NCBI GenBank assembly: GCA_028279875.1
Contig: JANQMU010000087.1
Span: 1-64,000, forward strand
DNA length: 64,000 nt
Origin: Rhizobiaceae bacterium
Lineage (GTDB): Bacteria; Pseudomonadota; Alphaproteobacteria; Rhizobiales; Rhizobiaceae
Reading direction: 5' to 3'
Shown: one piece after another, positions 1-6,897 of the stretch
Position numbering within the stretch: position 1 is the first letter of the stretch
Layout: each line of letters begins with the position of its first letter
Program-made: the position numbers and the translations under genes
Notes under the pieces: model-generated
The model's input: the letters and a program-made list of their open reading frames with translations, nothing else
The model's database searches: none
Told to the model about the DNA's origin: nothing

Positions 1-29
1 TGTCCGTCCGACAATACGAATCGATCCAT
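1..29 (-). CDS. 5' end of a leftward gene, possibly an IS5-type transposase (partial)
   Basis: Only nine codons lie in the window (MDRFVLSDG, continuing off the left edge). The start is supported by an AAGGAG ribosome binding site 8 nt upstream (complement of about 38-43). The opening resembles the N-terminus of IS5-family transposases, which often begin with a short Met-x-x-Phe-x-Leu-(S/T)-(D/E) segment. The stretch between this start and the mocR-like stop at 96 is only 66 bp, as expected if an insertion element ended there, but no inverted terminal repeat can be confirmed from one end. The family assignment is inference. Confidence 0.35.
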
Positions 30-95
30 CACAAACTCCTTTCGGAGCTTGAATCATCTTTCGATCAAAAAGGGAATCCTGAATCCCAACAGACC

Positions 96-1490
96 CTAAA
101 GCACCAGCGCCGAATGCTCCGGAGTTCCTTGCAGGACGGTTTTCACTGTCTGAAGGCCGGACTGCAGCCGCCTCTCGTCCGGCTCGTGACTGAGACAAAG
201 CCGCACGGCATTCGGGGCGTCGCCCGGCGTGACGGCGAATGCGGCCGCTTCGACGAGTTTGACGCCACGATTCTGCGCTTCGATCCGAAAGATGTCCGCC
301 GGCCATGCCGCAGGCAACACAAGCCAAAGGTGAAGGCCATGGCGATCGGCGCGGATGTCGCAATCCGAGAGGATCGTCCGGGCCATATTCTGCCGTTTGG
401 TTGCCTGTGAACGTTGCGCCGCGGTCAACCGGTCCGCGGTGCCATCCTCCATCCACCGGGCTGCGATTTCGACCATCAGCGGCGGCGCCATCCAGCAACT
501 CAGGTTGACGGCACTGCGAATGGCGGCCGCCTGGGCGGCGGGCGCACGTACGAAGCCGACGCGCAATCCGGGCGCCAAGCATTTGGAAGTGCTGGTCACA
601 TAGAGCGTGCATTCGGAAGCAAAGGTCGCGACCGGAGGCGGACCGTCGGGCTTGAGCGTGCCGAATACGTCGTCCTCGATCAAAAAGACGCCGCGGCGTT
701 GAGCGATCGCGGTGATGCGCTCGCGTCGGTCATCAGCCATGGTGATCGTGGTCGGCGTATGCAGCGTTGGCGTGAAATAGAGGGCCTTGACCGCATGGGT
801 CCCGCAAATCTGGTCGAACGTGTCCGGACACAGGCCGCCATCATCGAGAGCCACCGCTTTTATCTTGAGGCCCAGCCGTTCTGCCATCGCCTTGACGGGC
901 GCATAGGTGAGTTCCTCCGTGAGCAGCAGGTCGCCGGGCCGGGTGACGGCCATCAGCGCCGCCAGGATGCCATGCTGCGCGCCGATCGTGATCGCGACCT
1001 CGTCGGCATCGGCTTCGACACCGGTGCGGGCAAGCCATGCGATCGCCGCCTCGCTGTGGCGCGCCGGACCTGCCTCGGACTGATCGTCCATCAGCGCCCG
1101 CAGATCCGTCGAAGCCCCGAGCGCCGACAGTGTGTCGGCAAGATAACGCTCGGCGAGGCCGGGGGAGGGCAGGTTCCTGGAAAAGTCGATCGGCCCCGAA
1201 TGCCGGCGGGTGAGCGGTAACCTGTCTTCTTCCGACGGCCATTGGCCGGGCCAGCGAACATAGGTTCCCCGACCGACTTCCCCCTGGATCAGCGCTCGTG
1301 CCACACCTTCCGCATAGGCACGGCTGGTCGTGTTCGGTGAAACGCCGAGATCATAGGCGAGGTCGCGGTGCGGCGGCAGCCGCATGCCCGGTTTGAGCAC
1401 CCCCGAAACAATGTCATTGGCCAGCGCGTCGACGATTTGCAGATATTTCGGACCCGAATGTTCGTCGAGCGCCGGTCTCCACATTGCCAT
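96..1490 (-). CDS. MocR/PdxR-type regulator: GntR winged helix fused to aminotransferase domain
   Basis: 464 aa. Residues about 10-80 form a GntR-type winged helix-turn-helix (PGMRLPPHRDLAYDLGVS, then NTTSRAY). The rest is a fold-type I aminotransferase-like domain with the PLP-binding lysine at K303 (STSKCLAPGLR) and the preceding IEDDVFG segment. Known family members sense PLP or amino compounds and activate or repress a neighbouring gene. The divergent EamA exporter at 1577 is the likely target, with direct repeats lying between them. An AAGGAG motif lies 12 nt before this ATG. A second ATG two codons later is a weaker choice. Confidence 0.93.
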   Translation of the reverse strand: MAMWRPALDEHSGPKYLQIVDALANDIVSGVLKPGMRLPPHRDLAYDLGVSPNTTSRAYAEGVARALIQGEVGRGTYVRWPGQWPSEEDRLPLTRRHSGPIDFSRNLPSPGLAERYLADTLSALGASTDLRALMDDQSEAGPARHSEAAIAWLARTGVEADADEVAITIGAQHGILAALMAVTRPGDLLLTEELTYAPVKAMAERLGLKIKAVALDDGGLCPDTFDQICGTHAVKALYFTPTLHTPTTITMADDRRERITAIAQRRGVFLIEDDVFGTLKPDGPPPVATFASECTLYVTSTSKCLAPGLRVGFVRAPAAQAAAIRSAVNLSCWMAPPLMVEIAARWMEDGTADRLTAAQRSQATKRQNMARTILSDCDIRADRHGLHLWLVLPAAWPADIFRIEAQNRGVKLVEAAAFAVTPGDAPNAVRLCLSHEPDERRLQSGLQTVKTVLQGTPEHSALVL

Positions 1491-1493
1491 CAG

Positions 1494-1554
1494 TGCAATA
1501 TTCTCCTTGATATCGGATCAATATAGATGCAATTGCGAAGCAATCAATGCAATA
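1494..1554. promoter_or_regulatory. Candidate MocR operator: TGCAAT direct repeats plus TTGAT dyad
   Basis: TGCAAT occurs three times in the same orientation (from 1494, 1528 and 1548). The last two are part of ATGCAAT copies exactly 20 bp apart, two helical turns. A dyad TTGAT-N5-ATCAA sits at 1507-1521 between the first two. MocR-family proteins typically bind direct repeats on one face of the helix in the divergent intergenic region, so this is the best operator candidate. It argues for translation of the exporter from 1577 rather than the upstream ATG at 1547, which is inside a repeat. Confidence 0.5.
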
Positions 1555-1576
1555 TCGTGAAATGAGGGCCGATCCA

Positions 1577-2548
1577 ATGGAGGCGCCACGCGCGGCAACG
1601 GGAATAGCGCTTGCATGCCTTTGCCTGGTTATCCTCGGCATCATGCCGATCATCGCCAACAGCCGCCCACCTGGCTTCGATGCTCTGGCATTCGCCTTCC
1701 TTCTGTCGGTCTGGCAGCTGATTTTCGCGCTCCCGCTGTTTTTGTGGGAAGTGCGGTCGAGCAAAGGCGCCATTTCCACGCCGGGTTTCGATCCTCGCAA
1801 GAAGAGTCGGATTCTTGTCGTCGGACTGGTGACCGGCATGATGTTCGGCCTGTCGACCTATCTCTACGTGCTCGGCGTGCAAAAGGCGGGGGCGGTCAGC
1901 GCGGCAATCGCGATCCAGGCCTATCCGCTGTTCGCGATCCTCTGGGAGACGATATTCCTCAAACGCCGCAAGACCATCATCGAGATGGCCTTCACCGCTG
2001 TGTTGATCGGCGCACTCTGCTATCTCGCAACGGACGGGACATGGCGCGTTCGGAACGCATCGCCGTGGTTCTTTCTGGCGCTCGGCGTGCCATTCTTATG
2101 GAGCGTCGCGCATGTCATCATCAGGGAGGAATTGAGAAGAACACCCATCACGCCGGCCCAGATTACGTTCTTTCGTGTGCTTGTATCGGCCGTCTTTCTT
2201 GGTCTCGTCCTGGCCGTCACCCGCCCGGGCGATTTTGCGGTCATGATGCACCGACCCGACTATCAGGTCTTCGGCATGATCATGGGGCTCGTCTACTATC
2301 TGGAACTGATTGTCTGGTTCCACGCCCTGCGGCACATCGACGTCTCACTGGCAAGCTCGATCACCACGCCCTGGCCAGCGGTCACGATGGTGCTTGCCGT
2401 GCTGTTTCTCGGCAATCGTGTAGAAACCCATCAGATTGTCGCCTTCATGGTGATCGCGGCAAGCCTCTACGGTCTGCTGGTGGCGGGTGCGCGCAAAGCA
2501 AGAGGAGCCAGCACAGGAAAAGCCGGCATGTTCGGATCCTTCGAATGA
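1577..2548 (+). CDS. EamA/DMT-superfamily inner-membrane exporter
   Basis: 323 aa with about ten hydrophobic segments and two tandem EamA halves, as in drug/metabolite transporters (for example IALACLCLVILGIMPIIA at the N-terminus and the VAFMVIAASLYGLLVAGA helix at the C-terminus). The start at 1577 is preferred because GAGGG lies 8 nt upstream. In-frame ATGs at 1547 and 1562 exist but overlap the putative operator. It is divergent from the MocR-type regulator and probably controlled by it. The substrate cannot be read from sequence; amino acids or related metabolites are usual for such pairs. Confidence 0.9.
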   Translation: MEAPRAATGIALACLCLVILGIMPIIANSRPPGFDALAFAFLLSVWQLIFALPLFLWEVRSSKGAISTPGFDPRKKSRILVVGLVTGMMFGLSTYLYVLGVQKAGAVSAAIAIQAYPLFAILWETIFLKRRKTIIEMAFTAVLIGALCYLATDGTWRVRNASPWFFLALGVPFLWSVAHVIIREELRRTPITPAQITFFRVLVSAVFLGLVLAVTRPGDFAVMMHRPDYQVFGMIMGLVYYLELIVWFHALRHIDVSLASSITTPWPAVTMVLAVLFLGNRVETHQIVAFMVIAASLYGLLVAGARKARGASTGKAGMFGSFE

Positions 2549-2629
2549 CCGGTTCGGCGGGTATGCCGGCGCGTGTCGTGTCGAAGCGTTATTCGACAAC
2601 GCGGCATGAACGAATTATCGTCCTATGCC

Positions 2630-2665
2630 TGTCGAAGACCATGTCTCGACATGGTCTTGCCGACA
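2630..2665. repeat. Long hairpin between exporter and Rid-family gene
   Basis: AAGACCATGTC (2635-2645) and its perfect complement (2648-2658) are separated by only 2 nt, with outer TGTCG/CGACA arms adding five pairs across a 2-nt bulge. There is no T-run after it, so it is not a canonical rho-independent terminator. It could be a dispersed palindromic unit, a processing site, or a 3'-end stabiliser for the exporter mRNA. Confidence 0.55.
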
Positions 2666-2698
2666 GCCCCTCTTCACTGACACAGAAAGGTCCCACCC

Positions 2699-3103
2699 AT
2701 GACGGCAGAAAGAGTGAACCCGACCGGACTATACGATTCCCTGACCTACGGATTTTCCCACGCCGCGGTCAGCGAACCGGGACGCATGCTGCATATGGCG
2801 GGGCAGGTGGCCTGGGACAAGGATCACAATCTGGTTGGCGGCGATGATCTGGCACTGCAAACCCGCCAGGCCTTGGCAAACCTCAAGGCGGTGCTGGAAA
2901 GCCAGGGGCTGTCGCCCGCCGATCTGGTGCGCATTCGCACCTATGTCGTCGACCACTCGCCCGACAAACTCGAGCCGGTTGCCGGCGAATTGATGACATT
3001 CTACGGCGACGCAACACCGGCGCCCAACACCTGGATCGGCGTCCAGGCCCTGGCACTGCCGGAGTTTCTGATCGAGGTCGAAGGCACGGCGGTGGTGCGT
3101 TGA
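2699..3103 (+). CDS. Rid-family (YjgF/UK114) protein, probably not a canonical RidA deaminase
   Basis: 134 aa, the usual family length; members form trimers with ligand pockets between subunits. The MLHMAGQVAWD opening strand, the LSPADLVRIRTYVVD helix-strand and the C-terminal FLIEVEGTAVV strand are typical. True RidA enzymes use a conserved Arg (E. coli R105, in a PARS segment) to hydrolyse reactive enamines and imines. Here the equivalent stretch reads PAPNTWIG with no Arg, which suggests one of the non-deaminase Rid subfamilies. AAAGG lies about 8 nt before the ATG. Confidence 0.9.
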   Translation: MTAERVNPTGLYDSLTYGFSHAAVSEPGRMLHMAGQVAWDKDHNLVGGDDLALQTRQALANLKAVLESQGLSPADLVRIRTYVVDHSPDKLEPVAGELMTFYGDATPAPNTWIGVQALALPEFLIEVEGTAVVR

Positions 3104-3436
3104 GCCGAGCTGTGCGGCGATGGCAACCGCACCTGCTCCAATCAGCATTCGGCGAAGGCTGCTTCCGGACAGGCTAGCAACAGTGCGGCGGCGAGGAAGA
3201 GCATCGGCACGCCCGGCGCAGCGATCTCCGGCTCACGCGGCGCGGCCGATAAATATGTCACGTGGTTATCCTCGGCTGAATAGTTTGATGGTGAGCCGGT
3301 AAGGCTGGACTCCTGGTCCTGTTCAGGTGACGCATGGCGAGCGTCCTGGCCCGTTCAAAGTTGGGTTCTGAAAATGGCGGTGTTCATCTGCTTGAAAGTG
3401 CTCATCCCTGACCTTGCAAGCAACGCGGGCATTGAT
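3104..3436. other. Gap of about 330 bp with no convincing gene
   Basis: I see no supported gene here. A GTG-started 39-codon leftward frame (3142-3261) encodes a hydrophobic stretch ending in a PEAAFAEC-like tail. It looks like a scrap of a secreted or membrane protein, but it has no recognisable homologue and no clear ribosome binding site. Confidence 0.4.
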
Positions 3437-3464
3437 TTTTTACGCATTACGTAATATGTAAAAA
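3437..3464. promoter_or_regulatory. 28-bp palindromic operator upstream of higBA
   Basis: TTTTTAC (3437-3443) and GTAAAAA (3458-3464) flank a central perfect palindrome ATTACGTAAT (3446-3455), all centred on the same point. Only the two GC/AT dinucleotides at 3444-3445 and 3456-3457 break the symmetry. It lies 18-45 bp before the toxin start, where antitoxin or toxin-antitoxin complexes usually bind to autorepress the operon. Confidence 0.65.
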
Positions 3465-3481
3465 CGGCTTTTGGAGAGCAC

Positions 3482-3760
3482 ATGATTCAGTCCTTTGCCT
3501 GTCGTGACACCGAACGGCTGTTTTACCGGGAACGATCGCGACGTTTTGGTGCCATCGAGCGGCAGGCGAGACGCAAGCTACTCATACTCGACGCTGCCTA
3601 TGTCTTAGATGACCTGCGGCGCCCGCCGGGCAATCGCCTGGAAGCGCTACGCGGTGACAGGACTGGCTCGCACTCCATCCGGATCAACGACCAATGGCGG
3701 ATTTGCTTCGTCTGGACGCAGGCAGGGCCGCAGGACGTGGAGATTGTAGATTATCATTAG
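3482..3760 (+). CDS. higB: HigB-type toxin of a type II toxin-antitoxin system
   Basis: 92 aa, RelE/ParE superfamily, HigB branch. The family cleaves mRNA on the ribosome. Diagnostic stretches are the N-terminal IQSFACRDTERLF, the LRRPPGNRLEAL loop and the C-terminal SIRINDQWRICFVW strand pair. The toxin-first order is characteristic of higBA. GGAGA lies 6 nt before the ATG. The pair sits just outside the prophage, 536 bp from attL, so it belongs to the chromosome flank rather than the phage. Confidence 0.93.
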   Translation: MIQSFACRDTERLFYRERSRRFGAIERQARRKLLILDAAYVLDDLRRPPGNRLEALRGDRTGSHSIRINDQWRICFVWTQAGPQDVEIVDYH

Positions 3761-3843
3761 GCCCAGACGGGTCGTGTACGAAGGGCAAGCCCGCAAAGGC
3801 TGGAAGAGGCCCGGGTAGCTGGGCAAGGAGGCCCGAACGCGAC

Positions 3844-4137
3844 ATGACAACCAAATATGATCCCATCCACCCTGGAGAAATCCTTGAAAAGGAATTTCTT
3901 GACCTGCTTGACGTCAGCGCGACCGAGTTTGCTCGCGCGATCCATGTGCCGCCCAACCGCGTTACGCGTCTCATTAATGGTCAGGCCGCCGTCACCCCGG
4001 ACACAGCTCTGCGTCTGGCCCGGGCACTGTCCACCACCCCGGAATTCTGGCTCAACCTGCAACTGCGCTTCGACCTCGACACGGCCACAGACTCCGGAGG
4101 ATCTTTCAATGACATTACCCCCATCATTGCGGCATGA
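3844..4137 (+). CDS. higA: HigA-type antitoxin (XRE helix-turn-helix)
   Basis: 97 aa. The opening IHPGEILEKEFLD and the HTH SATEFARAIHVPPNRVTRLINGQ are hallmarks of HigA. It binds and neutralises HigB and represses the operon, probably at the palindrome at 3437-3464. The ATG at 3844 is chosen because the conserved MTTKYDPIHPGEIL start follows it and AAGGAGG lies upstream (3825-3831). The longer in-frame extension back to 3694 overlaps higB and lacks family similarity. Confidence 0.93.
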   Translation: MTTKYDPIHPGEILEKEFLDLLDVSATEFARAIHVPPNRVTRLINGQAAVTPDTALRLARALSTTPEFWLNLQLRFDLDTATDSGGSFNDITPIIAA

Positions 4138-4296
4138 GGCTTATCCCATGGGATATCGCGGTGCGTTGAGCACGGATGCCGCCCGCCGAGCGATGGCGCA
4201 AAGATCGATGACGAATGATTGGCGTTATTGTAGGAGTTGCATAGACAACAACATATAATACTCAATAAAAACAGAAGTTTATAATGTGTCGCCTGG

Positions 4297-4307
4297 CGGA
4301 GGAGGTG
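4297..4307. repeat. attL core, retaining the displaced 3' end of tRNA-Ser
   Basis: CGGAGGAGGTG matches the last 11 nt of the tRNA-Ser gene at 41464-41474 exactly. Immediately outside it, 4294-4296 reads TGG, which on the tRNA strand is CCA directly after the discriminator base. The uninterrupted tRNA gene therefore ended ...CTCCTCCG-CCA, with CCA encoded in the chromosome. This makes the short core far more convincing than an 11-bp match alone. Confidence 0.8.
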
Positions 4308-4438
4308 TCCGCGATACCTTAGTTGCAGCGCGGTGCAGCACGTAGCCGGCGTGTAGCAAAAACCCCTTAACTTTGCGGGCTTGTCCACTGCTAAAGGTTG
4401 CAGGGCGTATGCTGTGTGTGGCACGGTATGGCGGAACT

Positions 4439-4461
4439 ATTGAAAGAACTATTGAAAGAAC
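4439..4461 (+). repeat. Tandem ATTGAAAGAAC repeats, left candidate integrase arm sites
   Basis: Two copies of ATTGAAAGAAC (4439-4449 and 4451-4461) separated by one base. The same tandem pair in the same orientation recurs at 41383-41405, near the other end of the prophage. They lie 131 bp inside attL and directly upstream of the integrase start, so Int binding here could also regulate int. The arm-site role is inferred from position, copy number and tandem arrangement. Confidence 0.6.
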
Positions 4462-4468
4462 CGGCGCG

Positions 4469-5662
4469 ATGGCAAGCGGTCGAAACCGGCTCACAGCAAC
4501 GGCAGTCGAAAAGCGAAAAAAAGCGGGCAGGCTTTTTGACGGAGCTGGGCTGATTCTCAATATCAAGCCGTCCGGGGCGAAGTCATGGCTGTTCCGCTAC
4601 ACCTATCCCCCCGGCAAAATCCGTGAAATGGGACTCGGTCCATATCCCGCTGTGACGTTGGCCAAGGCAAGAGAGCGAGCCGACGAATGCCGAAGCATGG
4701 TTGCCGATGGACTGGACCCGAAAGCGGAAAGGGCGAAAGAAAGCGGCAAGACGTTCGGCGAAGCGGCAGATGGCTTTGTCGAAGCCATGAAATCACGCTG
4801 GACCAATGCCAAGTCACTGCACCAGTGGAAACGCACATTCACCGCAACATGCGCGCCGATCCGCAACATGCCGGCCGCAGAAATCGGCACCGACGATGTT
4901 CTTTCAATCCTGCAGCCGATTTGGCTTAAAACACCGGAAACGGCTTCACGGGTGCGGGGTCGCATTGAAAGCGTGCTCGATTATGCTAAGGCAAAGAACT
5001 GGCGAACTGGGGAGAACCCGGCACGCTGGCGCGGTCATCTTGAAAACATCCTGCCCAAGCGCGACAAGGCAAAGACCGTCGTCCACCACGCGGCGATGCC
5101 CTATGCCGATGTCCCATCTCTAATTTCAGATCTTCAAACACGCCCCGCCATTGCCGCAAGGGCGCTGGAGTTTCTGATACTGACAGCAACGCGCACCAAT
5201 GAGACACTTGGCGCTCAGTGGCAAGAAATAGACTTCGACAGGGCACTGTGGACCATACCGGCCGCGCGCATGAAACAACGTAAGCCGCACGAAGTGCCGC
5301 TATCGGCGCGAGCGCTAGAAATAGTCCGCCAACTTAACGAAGTGCGTTACACCGATTTTGTCTTTCCAGGCCAGAAACACAATCGGCCATGCAGCAATAT
5401 GGTTTTCGCTATGTTGCTTCGGCGCATGAAAGTAACCAATGCAACGCCGCATGGTTTTCGATCATCGTTTCGCGACTGGGCCGGCGACCGTACTTCCTTC
5501 ACAAGGGAAGTAGCAGAAGCGGCGCTTGCCCATACTGTCGGCGGTGTCGAAGCCGCATATCGGCGCGGCACGGCTTTAGAGAAGCGCCGTCAGCTTATGG
5601 ATGCATGGGCCAATTTCTGCCACGGCCAAGGCAAGGCGAAAGTGGTTAAGCTGCACGGGTGA
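4469..5662 (+). CDS. int: Phage tyrosine integrase (P4-type)
   Basis: 397 aa. The N-terminal RLTATAVEKRKKAGRLFDG segment with GLILNIKPSGAKSWLFRY is the arm-binding domain of P4-like integrases. The catalytic domain has R242 (ATRTNE), H328-x-x-R331 (HGFR), H355 (LAH) and the nucleophile Y364 (AAYRRG), a complete set. It cuts and rejoins DNA at the tRNA-Ser core. The start at 4469 (MASGRN) fits the family. Upstream in-frame TTG/ATG codons would translate through the arm repeats. No strong Shine-Dalgarno motif is visible. Confidence 0.95.
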   Translation: MASGRNRLTATAVEKRKKAGRLFDGAGLILNIKPSGAKSWLFRYTYPPGKIREMGLGPYPAVTLAKARERADECRSMVADGLDPKAERAKESGKTFGEAADGFVEAMKSRWTNAKSLHQWKRTFTATCAPIRNMPAAEIGTDDVLSILQPIWLKTPETASRVRGRIESVLDYAKAKNWRTGENPARWRGHLENILPKRDKAKTVVHHAAMPYADVPSLISDLQTRPAIAARALEFLILTATRTNETLGAQWQEIDFDRALWTIPAARMKQRKPHEVPLSARALEIVRQLNEVRYTDFVFPGQKHNRPCSNMVFAMLLRRMKVTNATPHGFRSSFRDWAGDRTSFTREVAEAALAHTVGGVEAAYRRGTALEKRRQLMDAWANFCHGQGKAKVVKLHG

Positions 5663-5738
5663 GGCGTTACCTTCCCAGTATGGGCTTTCCATGCAGGTCG
5701 CTGGCAAATCGGAAATCATTTTCGTTTTTCCTCGAAAC

Positions 5739-6176
5739 CTGCAAGTTTGCAGAATATCTCCACAGTGCAAATTTGCACGGTGCTTTGGAGTTGGCCTTAG
5801 CCAGCATTCGCCAATTGGCGGACCCAGCCAAAGACGGTCCGACCAAGCGGCAAATTTGCCGCTTGAAACCACGAACGCGGATGCAGCCGAGTTGCTGAAC
5901 GTTTCGGAGCGTCCAGAAAAGACCGCAAATTTGCGGCCTTCCCAATCGGGCAAATTTGCCTACCTGCCACTTGGGCAATTGCTTGGCGAAACTGGTGTCC
6001 AATTTGGACACCATGAAGAACGCATTGGTAGAGATGGGGTGCTGCAGACCGGAGACAAAAACCTACGCATGCGGAGGATACCGCAGTTGCGTCATCCTTG
6101 GTTATTCCAAGCTCTCTTGCTGCCTTCCGGTCGCCCACGGGTTGATCTTAATTTCTGGGCAATTTGCCCAGAAATT
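5739..6176. repeat. Array of eight A/T-centred palindromes with different arms
   Basis: Sites are 5739-5752 (CTGCAAGTTTGCAG, one mismatch), 5765-5778 (GTGCAAATTTGCAC), 5809-5820 (CGCCAATTGGCG), 5844-5865 (22 bp, inner part AAGCGGCAAATTTGCCGCTT), 5923-5936 (CCGCAAATTTGCGG), 5949-5960 (GGCAAATTTGCC), 5993-6013 (21 bp, arm TGGTGTCCAA) and 6150-6176 (27 bp, arm AATTTCTGGGCAA). The AAATTT/AATT core is shared while the arms differ, yet each stays self-complementary. Spacing is irregular (25 to 160 bp between centres). Confidence 0.85.
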
Positions 6177-6243
6177 CGCACTTCCGCCAATTCGACCCAT
6201 TGAGCAATCTGTTCATCTCGCTCAAGAACCGTCAATTCCGAGC

Positions 6244-6258
6244 GATGCATTATGCATC
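6244..6258. promoter_or_regulatory. 15-bp palindrome GATGCATTATGCATC, copy 1
   Basis: Perfect odd-centred palindrome (GATGCAT-T-ATGCATC). A near-identical copy lies at 6513-6527. Paired sites of this form flanking a possible promoter ahead of the first early gene suggest a phage regulator binding site. The binding protein is unknown. Confidence 0.4.
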
Positions 6259-6361
6259 TAAAAAGAGCGTTCGTGTCTCCTACGTTTTGCCGAACCCGAC
6301 GTAAGCAAAAAATCCAAATAATTTGTATTCCAGCGAGCGGCCATCAAATCCCCTTCCCATC

Positions 6362-6396
6362 GTCTAAAAGTCCACAAATAATAGACTTTTTCAGAC
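6362..6396. repeat. AT-rich hairpin upstream of the early operon
   Basis: GTCT-AAAAGTC (6362-6372) pairs with GACTTTT-TC-AGAC (6384-6396), an 11-pair stem with a 2-nt bulge and an 11-nt loop. It is followed by AT-rich DNA that also contains AAAAATCCAA (6308-6317) and its complement TTGGATTTTT (6413-6422). It could be a transcriptional pause, an origin-type structure or an operator. No function is shown. Confidence 0.4.
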
Positions 6397-6512
6397 AGAA
6401 TCCCCACAAAACTTGGATTTTTGGCCAGAAAAATATTGCCTATTTGTAGATTTTTCCGTTGACGCATGACCGGTTCGGGACTACAGAGAAGGTAGGTGTT
6501 ACTACCGCAGGG

Positions 6513-6527
6513 GATGCACTATGCATC
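6513..6527. promoter_or_regulatory. 15-bp palindrome GATGCACTATGCATC, copy 2
   Basis: Same site as 6244-6258 with one base changed (C for T at the seventh position). It lies 81 bp before the first early gene at 6608, between a weak promoter-like match (6459-6487) and that gene, a position suited to repression. Confidence 0.4.
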
Positions 6528-6607
6528 GCAGTGCGGCGTTCTGTGTGCCACCGCTTTTCGCGTAGCGCACTCCCCGTTCACCATCCGTCAAAGCAAGAGG
6601 GTGAGGC

Positions 6608-6844
6608 ATGACCAACATGGAAACAAAATCGGGACTGGAGCCGCTTGGCGTGCCACCGCTCGCATGTGGCATCGCTGACGCCGCTGCCGCGTTTAATGTC
6701 GAGAAATCGACGTTCCGCCGAAATTTTGTGGACACCGGCATCATCAAGCCGCGCAAGATCGGGGCGCGGTCCGTTTACCTGATTGATGATCTGAAAAGGG
6801 CGGCGGGCGAGCTTCCGGCGGTAGACCTAACCAAGGCTCGATAA
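6608..6844 (+). CDS. Small HTH protein, excisionase/AlpA-like candidate
   Basis: 78 aa. The central segment, ADAAAAFNVEKSTFRRNFVD followed by GIIKPRKIGARSVYLIDDL, has the shape of a short MerR/AlpA-type winged helix: a recognition helix, a turn, and an arginine-rich wing with a V-Y-L strand. Such proteins in prophages act as excisionases or early regulators. It is the first gene rightward of the palindrome region. The family assignment rests on this pattern only. Confidence 0.6.
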   Translation: MTNMETKSGLEPLGVPPLACGIADAAAAFNVEKSTFRRNFVDTGIIKPRKIGARSVYLIDDLKRAAGELPAVDLTKAR

Positions 6845-6897
6845 AAGCTGGCGTTTGCTAGTGAAGATACAGATTGAACCAACAAGCGGGACTGCCA

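Larger units (their letters stand above)
5663..6607. other. 945-bp non-coding, palindrome-rich region after int
   Basis: No intact gene is convincing in either strand. The region holds at least eight perfect or near-perfect palindromes (5739-6176), two 15-bp GATGCAYTATGCATC sites, an AT-rich stretch with inverted repeats (6308-6422) and a weak promoter-like TTGACG-17-TACAGA (6459-6487). Scattered peptide fragments in the plus frames (for example DAAELLNVSER at about 5880-5912) recall HTH segments of phage ParB-like proteins. The stretch may be a decayed gene now serving as regulatory or replication DNA. Confidence 0.5.

Noticed and set aside
5601-6203. 200-aa frame through the palindrome region
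   Set aside because: It begins inside int, encodes the palindromes as repeated scraps, has no start signal and no continuous similarity. It is treated as non-coding or relic.
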